Source: Cerrena zonata (lineage: Eukaryota; Basidiomycota; Agaricomycetes; Polyporales; Cerrenaceae). From it: DNA of 64,000 nt. This document shows, one piece after another, positions 56,355 to 64,000 of the stretch (positions are counted from its first letter, which is position 1; the number at the start of each line of letters is the position of its first letter). Where the stretch lies: contig JASBNA010000018.1 in the NCBI GenBank assembly GCA_038087015.1, positions 310,001 to 374,000 on the forward strand. Direction: 5' to 3'. The notes below the pieces were generated by a model, which worked only from the letters and a program-made list of their open reading frames with translations, ran no database searches and was not told where the DNA came from. The position numbers and the translations under genes were made by a program.

Positions 56355-57593
56355 CGTCAACAAATGTTCTCGTCTGAGACAGAACCCTGTCTATACCTCG
56401 TCTTACCTGCTCTCGAGGGCCTTCATAGAGCATGGTCACTTCATGCAGAGAAACCCCACTATCAACATTTTGTGCATGCGCTCAATGTTGCATGCAACAA
56501 GATATCCAATTACTATGACAAGACTGGAAACTCAGATGCATATGTAATATCACTCTGTATGTTCAGTTTGATCTTGTTGTAAGTATCTGATCGCTAATAT
56601 CTTACTATGCTACTAGTCCTCAACCCTCGGGGAAAAGGTGCTCATTTTAAAAAGCACTGGTCTTCAGAACTTCAAAAGGAGGCGCTTGAGGTGATGGAGG
56701 GAGTTGTAAGTACTTAGTACCAATGCTATGATTTTGCCTTCTGAAGCTTACTTCTTGTCTCTGTTTCAGTATAAGTCTCGATATATTCAAATGTACAGTC
56801 AGTCCACACAGCCACTCAATCCACCTCTGAAGCAAGCCAAATGGGCAATATTGCTTCATGATCTATCAAGTGATGAAGAGTCTGCGGATGAAGCGGAGAC
56901 ACACGAAAATGCTGGAATTGACCCAAAGAAGCCCTGGCTTCGAGATTTCCATCAGTATCTCGATAGTCGTGACATCATTGCAAATGAGATGTCGATAATT
57001 GAGTGGTGGGGGGTATGTACCTTTTGGCCTCCTTGTGGCGCATATATTAAACTCTACTTCATAGTTACATGCTGGCCATTACCCAGTCTGGGCATCACTC
57101 GCTTGGGACTACCTTGTGATTATGGCTACATCTGTCTCAAGTGAGCAAGCATTTTCACAAGGTGGGATTATCATCAGCAAGCGCCACTCACGTTTGAAGG
57201 GAGACATTGTTGAAGCACTCCAAGTGCTCAAGTGCCACATCCGCAAGAATCTCATCTTCCCAGAAGCTGATCCTTGCTCAACAGCAGAGCTGGAACTTTT
57301 TGACGAAAGTACCACTGCTACCGAGGCTTCAAAAGATGATGATGCATGGAGTGATGTAATCGACGAGTCTGCAGATAAACACAATGATGATATAGATATA
57401 TTGTAGTCAAGATTATATATTATATCTTACCCTAATATCTATATACCTATGAGCCGTGGCTCAGGCCAAAGCCGGCCAAGGCTGACCCTTCCTCTAAGGC
57501 TTACGGCTTGGCCTACTACTCAGTAAAGCCTTAGCCCTCTGAAGCCAGGCCAAAGCCATGGCTTACAGGCCAAGCCGGGCTGGCACATCACTA

Positions 57594-57680
57594 GAAGTCA
57601 AGTAAGATAAGAGAGAGAGAGAGAGAGAGAGAGACGGAGAAGATAACTGAGTATACGGGAACTGGGACTGGAGCATTACA
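57594..57680 (-). repeat. 3' LTR of outer LTR element, proximal part
   Basis: LTR starts at 57680 with TGTAATGCTCCAGTCC on the minus strand, directly after a polypurine-like CTGGAGGGCGTA (57681-57692). It contains an uninterrupted (GA)n run at about 57609-57636 and is cut by the hAT at 57593. The rest of the LTR is at 50154-50352. Confidence 0.65.
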
Positions 57681-57711
57681 TACGCCCTCCAGTTGTTGTA
57701 GAACAACAACT

Positions 57712-59335
57712 CTACTCACAGTCGATGAGTTCCTCATTGGGAAAAGTGGATTTGTCGGGGAGTTGAGAGGTACTTCCCGAATTGGAAGTGTAATGATCTG
57801 TGACTGGAATCATGGGAGCAGTGATAGCGCTAACACCACTAGACCCTTCGCCCTTGTCCTCATTTGACTTCTTCTTCTTTATAAACCTCACACTCGCCCT
57901 TGGGTTTTCTTTACCCTTAGGATCAACACTCTTCGCACCCTCCACAACAGGGGCAACACTAGGGGCGGGGTCATGAAGGTTTGCACCCGTCTCAATGGGT
58001 GCAAACACATCTGTAGATGACATGTTGATGTCGTGATTGGTGCCCGCAAGTGCAGCCACACGCTCGAAATTTAAGAAGTCGGCGAATGTGAAGTCAGCTG
58101 TAGCTGATGTGTTGGTGGTGACTGGAGGGGTAGGAATGACTGGCGGAACAGGAGCCATGTTCCCAGCAGGTAAAACCGGAGCAGCAGGAGCTGCAGTCAC
58201 TAGATCGTAGCCCAAATTTTGGGCTCTATAAAAGTAAAGTAAATTTTTTTTTAAAGTCTCTTACAAAAGATGATTTTCAGACCCAAAAAATGATCTAAAA
58301 ATTCTAAATTGCAGCAGAAATTAATAAATCACAAAAACCTGTGCAAATTTAGACTTTTGTATCTACTTTTTGGAGTTCAAAAAAGCTCAATTTATATATA
58401 TTTTTTGCTAGGGCAAAATTCAGGATGCAAAATTCAACATTCTAATACACTTTTATTTTGTCAAAAATTATAATATAATTATATATATTAAAATAAAATT
58501 TCATGAATAGACAGTCTAAAGAGAAGATATAGACTACTATTCTTAGTACATCATAGTCCCTGTCAATAAGAGTATGTGATGGAGGTATTTTGGTATACAA
58601 TACTATGCATCTTGCCAATTTAGCAGTTTAAATTTTATATCACTTTTGGAAAAATAAACGTGTATCAAAACTTTGAATTTTGTATTCCAAATTTTGCTCT
58701 AACAAAAAATGTATCAAAATTGAGCTTTTTTGAACTCTAAAAACTGGATACAAAAGTCAGAATTTATATAGGTTTTTGTGATTCATCAAATTCTGCTGTA
58801 ATTCTGAATTTTTATATCATTTTTTGGGTCTAAAAAGTATGTTTTGTAAGAGATTTTTTATAAAACTTTACTTTACTTTTATAGAGTGAAAAATTTGGGC
58901 TATGGTCCAGTGAGTTCCACCACCAGGAGGTGCACGAGTAAGATAAGGTGCATTACTAGCTCGATTTTGACGACAATGTACATGACAAGAAATTCCTTCG
59001 CGGCGGCATTGGTTTGTTTCAGTGTTCTGCCAAAGCAACCCATGGATCAATTCCTCTTGACGAGGGGTGTACTGAGGGTTACGGTCTGCAGGTGGAGCGA
59101 CAGGGGGAACCAGGACAGCGGTAGGGATACAAGGCCCGCATATAATAGGTTGTCCTGTAGTTAGGTCGAAAGAGGCAAACCTGTACCGACAGGTATTGTC
59201 AGAATTAAAGGTTGTGCAAAACTCAATATAACCATAAGGATATGGATTACGAGTGATGTCAAACTCACCACGATGGAGCAAATCATCACAATCCAAGTAA
59301 GCATGAGCGAGCTCAACTGAAACATGGAATAGGTG
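57712..59335 (-). CDS. Accessory reading frame of the outer LTR element, split by a miniature element
   Basis: On the minus strand the frame runs from the left edge of the inner LTR (59335) to a stop at 57712, except for the CACTA-like insertion 58198-58912. Removing it and one AGT copy rejoins ...PPGGGT with AAPAAPVLPAG... in frame, giving at least 300 residues. Visible parts: VSVELAHAYLDCDDLLHRGE, FDITRNPYPYGYIEF, QPIICGPCIPTAVLVPP, SCHVHCRQNRASNAPYL, then Pro/Ala/Thr-rich and a Lys-rich patch (RFIKKKK). Its 5' part lies beyond the inner Gypsy, outside the window or lost. It ends 20 bp before the polypurine tract, the place of accessory 3' genes in some LTR elements. Function unknown. Confidence 0.6.
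58198..58912. mobile_element. CACTA-like miniature element, copy 1 (715 bp)
   Basis: Ends are inverted copies: CACTAGATCGTAGCCC at the left, CACTGGACCATAGCCC at the right on the reverse strand, with similarity extending well over 100 bp inward. AGT occurs on both sides (58195-58197 and 58913-58915) as a 3-bp target duplication. CACT(A/G) termini and 3-bp duplications are the signature of CACTA/EnSpm transposons. The interior is AT-rich and non-coding. Confidence 0.85.
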
Positions 59336-59898
59336 TGTTACGCGGTAGAGCCGATGTAACGTAGTCAAAGTCTAAGTCAAGGAGGTCGAGTAGGAATAGG
59401 GACTGGGTTATCCTAAACCTAAGACGAGAGTTCACTCTAGTCACTCGGTACGGTTCTCTGAGGTTCAAGTCCGCAGACTCTAGCGAGCCTTGGGCACAGG
59501 CGAAGCTGGCCAAGTCAAGCAGGCAGAGGGTCAAGAGTTACAGGGGTAAATCCACGTAGATTCAGTCTGGGGAATCGGCGAGTTACAGGTGGTCCTTAAG
59601 TACTACTGAGAACAATGGAAAAGGGGATCTCGGGGAGAAGGTGATGGAATCCGATAGAAAGCGGAGGAAGTAAAGAAGTGCAGAAGAACGGGTATAGGTC
59701 CCCTTCGTGGGAAGTGTTGCGACTACCTAATGGGGCCGTTAAGAAAGTGAAGCTTGTAGGGTTACAACTACAATGATGGAGTCGAGATGAAGGGTAAGAG
59801 TTAATCAGAGAATAGTGAGATAGTGCTTTGGGTTTCTGTGTTTCAAAGGAAGTAAGTGTCTGGAAGAAAAAGGTACTTCGTATCTGGAGTGTGTAACA
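59336..59898 (-). repeat. 3' LTR of the inner Gypsy element (563 bp)
   Basis: Begins TGTTACACACTCC at 59898 on the minus strand and ends CCGCGTAACA at 59336, so TGTTAC and GTAACA form the inverted tips. It directly follows a purine-rich AGGAGGGAGCTAA (59899-59911). Confidence 0.8.
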
Positions 59899-59914
59899 TT
59901 AGCTCCCTCCTAGG
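59899..59914 (-). other. Polypurine tract of the inner Gypsy element
   Basis: CCTAGGAGGGAGCTAA abuts the LTR start, the position of the plus-strand primer in LTR elements. Support is by position and composition. Confidence 0.65.
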
Positions 59915-59941
59915 GATGTTCGTCCTCGAACATAGGAGATC

Positions 59942-62140
59942 TCAATAATCCCCTACTGGTTCATCCGTGATGTTGCTGGTTGCAACGTCATCAAACGTGT
60001 ATGGTTCTTCGGTAGTGGTGGGGCTACCAATTTGTCGAAGTGGGAATGCAGGAGCAGGAGGGTTTGTTGGTGGTCGGTAATTGGTGAAAAGTGGTAAACC
60101 GACAGTGTCTACTATAGTACCCCGTCGAGGCTTTGGGGCTTTCACAGTGGGAGATGGTGGTGCATGTTGCGAGGAGGATGCCACAGGGGAACTGGGACGC
60201 ATACTTGGTGGGAACCAAAGGGTGGCAGGGCTCCAATGCTCATACTGGTAGGTCTGAATATCGGTCCAATCCTTCATACAGGAACACCACTTCGTCTTTA
60301 TCTCAATGTTGGGGTTTCGTTTGTCCTTGTCATCTTGTGCAATGGTGTCGAAGGGAGCTTCATGATCTACGGATTTGGGGCGGTACCATGAGTCCCAGTC
60401 AAAGTATCCATGTCGAGAGTGAAGGTGGTAGAGGGCTTGGACGAATTCCCTGTGAGTGGTGAAATGGGCATGCACTGGATCATAGCCCAAATTTTGGGCT
60501 TCATAAAAGTAAAGTAAAATTTTATAAAAAGTCTCTTACAAAACATACTTTTTAGACCTAAAAAATGATGTAAAAATTCAGAATTGCAGCAAAAATTGAT
60601 GAATCACAAAAACCTGTGCAAATTCAGACTTTTATATCCACTTTTTGGAGTTTAAAAAAGCTCAATTTGCATACTTTTTTATTAGGGCAAAATTCAATAT
60701 GCAAAATTCAACATTTTGATACACTTTTATTTTGTCAAAAATTATAATATAATTGTATATATTAAAATAAAGTTTCATAAATAGACAGCCTAAAGAGAAG
60801 ATATAGACTACTATTCTTAGTACATTATGGTCCCTGTCAATAAGACTATTTGATGGAGGTAGTTTGGTATACAATACTATATATCTTGCCAATTTAGCAG
60901 TTTAAATTTTATATCAGTTTTGGAAAAATAAATGTGTGTCAAAACTTTGAATCTTGTATTCCAAATTTTGCTCTAACAAAAAATGTATCAAAATTGAGCC
61001 TTTTTAAACTGTAAAAACTGGATACAAAAGTCAGAATTTGTATAGGCTTTTGTGATTCATCAAATTCTGCTGCAATTCTGAAATTTTACATCATTTTTTG
61101 GGTCTAAAAAGTATGTTTTGTAAGAGACTTTTTATAAAATTTTACTTTACTTTTATGAAGCCCAAAATTTGGGCTACGATCCAGTGATGCTGGTATTCAC
61201 GGTAGACCCATCGCTGCCAAGTAACGTCCCCGGGTACGCGAGGGAAGTGTTCGATAGGAGCTTCCCAATGTCGGTCCTGTCCTAGGTCGTCATCTCGTCC
61301 CAAGGCGTCGACTCCTAATTCCTCGCCTCCCATGGTCACAAAATCATCCCCTTGTTCACCATCGTGCTCGGGGAAAATAACGACAGAATGTCCTTGCCAC
61401 TGGGCACGGACTTGGAAATCCCGCAGGAAATCTGGTTTGCTGATGGGTGGTGATAGGTGATACATTCCTTGTTCTCCATATTCGTCGGCAATGAAAACCC
61501 GACGAAGGCTGTACGGTATGTACGCTGGGAGGGAAAGGTCGTCGGGTTCCAGGGTCCTAACTCGCAGCATTGGTGCAGCGTCGTGCCGGTTGTTAGCGCT
61601 TCCTATGTAGTATATTCTGCTTCGATAGTCACCAGGCATAGGGTTGGTGGTAGTAAATGGGTTGGTTGCGTTTGGGTGTCGGAACTTCCGTCCCTCCAGG
61701 AATCCTTCAAGGAGAGCGCGGGCATGTCGGGCTGCTAAAGAGGCTCGCCTTTGAGCTCGGTTTGTCTTTTGAGCAACCAACTCCAGGTATCGATAGAAGT
61801 CGGCGCTGGGAGTATCAGGGAATCGTTGGATGAACCATGATCCGGCTTGATCCAATGGTTTGAATGATTCGTCCAGTTCGCTGATGATGTCAACAAGTGC
61901 GTGAAGGACGTCGTTGGTCAGGGTGATGGTGAGGGGGGTATCGGCATCGCATCGGCGAATGGGATTCTCCCCCCAGGTAAGATCAATGTTGGCAGTTTGG
62001 TAACTCATTGAGGCTGGGGCAATAGAAGTTGGCCAAGGGGGTGTGGCTGGTGGTCTGGGAGGGGTGCAGAGGCGGATAGTCTTAGGTCGTGGTTTTGAAG
62101 GGGTTATATACCTCGGCCTTCCGTATTGATAGGTGGACAT
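59942..62140 (-). CDS. Accessory reading frame C of the inner Gypsy, split by a miniature element
   Basis: Minus strand from an ATG at 62140 (MSTYQYGRPRYI) to 61187, then the CACTA-like element, then 60472 to a stop at 59942. Excising the element and one ATG copy rejoins REYQH with AHFTTHREFVQALYHLHS in frame, giving roughly 490 residues. Landmarks: a Pro-rich N-terminus, DVLHALVDIISELDES, a helical region with RAQRRASLAARHARALLEG, YGEQGMYHLSPPISKPDFL, HGYFDWDSWYRPKSVDH, KWCSCMKDWTDIQTYQYEHW, then a Pro-rich tail. The frame itself stays open upstream to 62866, so the start is uncertain. No similarity to env, RNase or protease was recognised. It occupies the same place as the accessory frame of the outer element but shows no clear similarity to it. 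Confidence 0.6.
60473..61186. mobile_element. CACTA-like miniature element, copy 2 (714 bp)
   Basis: Starts CACTGGATCATAGCCC and ends, on the reverse strand, CACTGGATCGTAGCCC; the first ~90 bp of the two arms are almost identical. ATG flanks both sides (60470-60472 and 61187-61189) as a 3-bp target duplication. The interior closely matches copy 1 at 58198-58912 throughout its length (85-90% by eye). No coding capacity. Confidence 0.9.
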
Positions 62141-62697
62141 GACAGTGGTACAGCTTGAGCGGCGGCGGTAGCTAGTAATTCCAGCGGAGTTGGATCGGAG
62201 ACTTTGATGTTCTTTCGTCGTTGTTTCGCCTGCTTCTTCTTCGATAACAGGTGATGGTGGATGCCATTGGTCTCGAAGCCTCGGCTTCTGAGGCTTCGTT
62301 CTACGGATTGGGAAAGTAGTGAGTTCGTACTGTGCACGGGGAATGGCAGAGATCTGGTTGCCATCTGACGAAATTGCCGAATCCGGGGTTTCCACAAGTT
62401 GGGATTTGATCGTGTGGGTCGATTGTTGCTCCATGTCTTCCGATCCAATACAGAAGGACTCGTCTGGGCTAACAGGTCTATTGCGGCATGCAAATGTCCT
62501 AGGGCAAGAACCGAACTGGCCCATGCTGGATCTTGTGGGGAGCGTGGGTGGAAGGGAAGGTGTACAGCCAACGAAGTGGTGCAGGCAGCAATTGTCTGAT
62601 AGGTTGTGGAAATGAGGTCGTCTGAGTCTGGTTCTGGGGTTCGATTTGCAGATAGTTCGGTGGCAAGGGTGTTTTCGAATTGTGGTACCTTGGGCAT
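62104..62697 (-). CDS. Accessory reading frame B of the inner Gypsy (197 residues)
   Basis: Minus-strand frame from ATG 62697 to 62104. It has a plausible protein composition: DLISTTYQTIAACTTSLAVH, HPRSPQDPAWASSVLALGHL, HAAIDLLAQ and a basic KKKQAKQRRKNIKV stretch. It starts just after frame A ends and overlaps the start of frame C by about 35 bp, so A, B and C may be one product joined by small introns or frameshifts, or three separate ones. Function unknown. Confidence 0.45.
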   Translation of the reverse strand: MPKVPQFENTLATELSANRTPEPDSDDLISTTYQTIAACTTSLAVHLPFHPRSPQDPAWASSVLALGHLHAAIDLLAQTSPSVLDRKTWSNNRPTRSNPNLWKPRIRQFRQMATRSLPFPVHSTNSLLSQSVERSLRSRGFETNGIHHHLLSKKKQAKQRRKNIKVSDPTPLELLATAAAQAVPLSCPPINTEGRGI

Positions 62698-62703
62698 GCC
62701 AAT

Positions 62704-63078
62704 TCAGCGGTTTGCAGGCGCGCCTGCCCTTCTTGGAGTATACGGCGGAGGTGGTTGTTGCTGGTTTCTGGGTTGAGGTGGGTGTATTGTTGGTGGAGTG
62801 CGGATCTGTCGCGATGCCCTTTCGAGTAGTCCTTGAGCCTCGAGTAGGTATAACCTGGCTAGGCACAGTAGTGCTCGGGTTTCTGCAGTCGTGGAGGTGG
62901 CGTGTTCTAGTACCGCCTTGGTAAGGCGCAGAGGTATTGCAATACTTTGTGCTGATCCTTCAATCACTGAGGCTGAGTATGCTGGAGTGGGTACTAGGTA
63001 TGGAGTTGGGCGAGGCACGTAGCTGGGCATGTGCTGTCGAAGGGGTGGCATTGCAATGGCTGTGTCTTGTAGAGTCAC
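62704..63078 (-). CDS. Accessory reading frame A of the inner Gypsy (124 residues)
   Basis: Minus-strand frame 63078-62704 overlapping the last ~120 bp of pol in another frame. The translation has a helical centre (SIAIPLRLTKAVLEHATSTT, ALLCLARLYLLEAQGLLERA) between Pro-rich ends. Residues such as LLCLARLYLLEAQGLLER in A and VLALGHLHAAIDLLAQ in B have a similar helical pattern, which hints at one longer protein. Function unknown. Confidence 0.45.
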   Translation of the reverse strand: MTLQDTAIAMPPLRQHMPSYVPRPTPYLVPTPAYSASVIEGSAQSIAIPLRLTKAVLEHATSTTAETRALLCLARLYLLEAQGLLERASRQIRTPPTIHPPQPRNQQQPPPPYTPRRAGAPANR

Positions 63079-64000
63079 TCGTTTTATCAGGAGGGCTTGT
63101 TCCCATGGTTTTGTGGGGTTTCCCTGGGGTTTCCCCTTCTGGGCGGCTGTCGGTGGTACGTCGGATCATGATAGTGGGGATGGGTTCGACTTCCATGCTT
63201 CGGATGCTTCTTCGTTGCTTGTATTCTTCCACAAACTCTTTGCTGTGTTCGAGGTCTGATTCCCATATCCAGGTGTTGTCGGAGGAAGGGTATCCTTTCC
63301 ATTTGATCAGGAACTTGTTCCTATTGCGAACCTTTCGATGTCCGACAATGGCTTCTACTTCATATTCTTCTTCGTCTTCGATCAGATCAGGTGGGGGTCT
63401 TGGGAAGTTGGGGCCATGTTCTTCGGTTTCTCTGTATGGCGTGAGGAGTGAGGCATGGAATACCGGGTGAATCTTCCATCTGTCTGGGAGCTGGAGTCGA
63501 TAAGCGAGCGGTGAGACAACTTTCTCGATCTTGAAGGGTCCTTCTCGCTTGGGTCCTAGCTTTCGGTTTTCGTACCCTGTCTTGAGGTTGGTTCCTTCCA
63601 ACCATACCATTTGTCCTTCTTTGAATGGTTCGAACTTGGTGTTGCTGCGGGCGGCCATCCGGTTTCTGGCTAGATCGTGTGCAGCCAGGGCTTCGTTCCT
63701 CATGGCTTGGAGTTCCTGCAATCGCTTGGCGGCTCCTGGAACATTGGATCGTGGTACCACAGTGGGAATGGCAATGGGGTCACATCCCATCATGAGCTTG
63801 AATGGGGATTGCTTGTGGGTTTCATGGTTCCTCTGATTGTGGCAGAACTCGGCTGTGACTAGGTGCTTCGACCATTCGCTGGGATTGTTGGCTGTGAAAA
63901 TGCGAAGATATGTTTCGACTTCTTGGTTCATTCGTTCAGTTTGGCCGTCGGTCTGGGGATGGTATGCCGTGCTGAGGGATTGCTTGACTCCTAGGAGTTC
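62960..64000 (-). CDS. pol: Ty3/Gypsy polyprotein, integrase C-terminal half with chromodomain (partial)
   Basis: The minus-strand frame enters at the right edge inside the integrase core (LSTAYHPQTDGQTERMNQEV, AEFCHNQRNHETHKQSPFKL). It continues through the GPY/F-type C-terminal domain (KLGPKREGPFKIEKVVSPLA, YRLQLPDRWKIHPVFHASLL) and a chromodomain (YEVEAIVGHRKVRNRNKFLI, KWKGYPSSDNTWIWESDL), then a Ser/Thr-rich tail to a stop at 62960. Integrase inserts the DNA copy; the chromodomain is thought to steer insertion to heterochromatin in chromoviruses. No stop or frameshift is seen in this part. Confidence 0.92.
   Translation of the reverse strand, partial: ELLGVKQSLSTAYHPQTDGQTERMNQEVETYLRIFTANNPSEWSKHLVTAEFCHNQRNHETHKQSPFKLMMGCDPIAIPTVVPRSNVPGAAKRLQELQAMRNEALAAHDLARNRMAARSNTKFEPFKEGQMVWLEGTNLKTGYENRKLGPKREGPFKIEKVVSPLAYRLQLPDRWKIHPVFHASLLTPYRETEEHGPNFPRPPPDLIEDEEEYEVEAIVGHRKVRNRNKFLIKWKGYPSSDNTWIWESDLEHSKEFVEEYKQRRSIRSMEVEPIPTIMIRRTTDSRPEGETPGKPHKTMGTSPPDKTSDSTRHSHCNATPSTAHAQLRASPNSIPSTHSSILSLSD

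Larger units (their letters stand above)
50912..57406 (+). pseudogene. hAT transposase, inactivated
   Basis: N-terminal exon from 50912 is Ser/Pro/His-rich, then a BED-like zinc finger (CDTDHFFGPQ, KVNGC and, over an intron, RRHMESRH). The RNase-H-like region follows: LTMDAWQASNIDGYFTVTGH, LLGFTKLNNAHNGVHLGQAL, VTCDNTSNN, then CLGHVISLATQALINTYS, DMKVRW. The C-terminal dimerisation block is LAWDYLVIMATSVSSEQAFS and ISKRHSRLKGDIVEALQ, ending at 57406. Breaks: TGA codons at about 52118, 52592 and 52962, small frameshifts near 55070, a 2-kb insertion at 53028 inside the catalytic region, and a 1.1-kb insertion at 55276. The element can no longer encode a full transposase. Confidence 0.85.
50353..57593 (+). 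mobile_element. hAT DNA transposon, 7.2 kb, degraded and with nested insertions
   Basis: Terminal inverted repeats begin TAGTGATGTGCAGGCCTGGCT (left) and TAGTGATGTGCCAGCCCGGCTT (right, reverse strand). Flanking 8-bp direct repeats are GGAGTCAA (50345-50352) and GAAGTCAA (57594-57601), one mismatch, the duplication size of hAT elements. Both subterminal regions are rich in GGCC/AGCC-type short repeats. The transposase gene is broken by stops, frameshifts, an AT-rich inverted-repeat element and a probable solo LTR. It inserted into the 3' LTR of an older LTR element. Confidence 0.85.
59336..64000 (-). mobile_element. Ty3/Gypsy chromovirus, 3' part (runs past the right edge)
   Basis: On the minus strand the order is integrase core and chromodomain (64000-62960), several accessory frames (63078-59942), a polypurine tract, and a 3' LTR (59336-59898). 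The element inserted into the outer LTR element; the junction with the outer frame is at 59335/59336, with CACCT as the likely 5-bp target on this side. It carries CACTA-like copy 2. The 5' LTR, gag, protease, reverse transcriptase and RNase H lie outside the window. Confidence 0.85.

Noticed and set aside
1..64000. CRISPR arrays, bacterial operons, rRNA genes
   Set aside because: No regularly spaced direct repeats, no ribosome-binding-site-led gene strings, and no rRNA-like sequence; the DNA is eukaryotic with spliced genes.

Overview
The window reads as nuclear DNA of a filamentous basidiomycete of the Agaricomycetes type. Genes have many short exons separated by introns of about 45-70 bp with GT-AG ends, protein-coding genes are intron-rich down to a 6-bp micro-exon, and the recognisable products (fungal GT61 glycosyltransferase, GH28 pectinase, multi-domain H-type lectin, Ser/Asn-rich single-pass glycoprotein, F-box protein, hAT and chromodomain Ty3/Gypsy transposons) are typical of that class. 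A plant-associated lineage such as Ceratobasidiaceae/Rhizoctonia would fit, but this is inference. Gene models below were spliced by eye from reading-frame continuity and splice signals.

Layout. 0-20 kb is gene-rich: an unrecognised 323-residue protein, a thioredoxin-like protein, two adjacent members of an unnamed duplicated family, a GT61 glycosyltransferase with a large Glu/Val-rich repeat insert, a divergent pair of diverged paralogs of unknown function, the 3' part of a basic protein gene, LSM8, a 13-exon GH28 polygalacturonase, a tRNA-Gly, a small secreted-peptide gene, a small membrane protein and a third member of the unnamed family. The fourth member is at 22.6-23.3 kb. From about 20 to 43.6 kb most sequence is non-coding and made of diverged dispersed repeats that match one another within the window. 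Islands of genes remain there: a small unknown gene (23.6-24.1 kb), a Ser/Asn-rich membrane glycoprotein (26.0-27.5 kb), an AT-rich double F-box gene (28.5-30.8 kb) and a triple H-type lectin (37.3-38.2 kb).

From 43.6 kb to the end is a nest of transposons. A 6.6-kb DNA transposon encodes a fused Ulp1-like protease and transposase. Beside it is the 3' LTR of an LTR element, split by a 7.2-kb hAT element with a matching 8-bp target duplication. The hAT itself was hit by a 2-kb AT-rich inverted-repeat element and by a probable 1.1-kb solo LTR. The internal region of the outer LTR element was in turn split by a younger Ty3/Gypsy chromovirus that runs off the right edge. Both LTR elements carry long extra reading frames between pol (or its expected place) and the 3' LTR, and each extra frame was interrupted by a ~715-bp CACTA-like miniature element with a 3-bp target duplication.

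Two genes (GT61 and GH28) each carry one single-base frameshift in otherwise intact structures. These are either real lesions or consensus errors. The four-member family, the GT61 repeat insert and the accessory frames of the LTR elements are the least explained features here.
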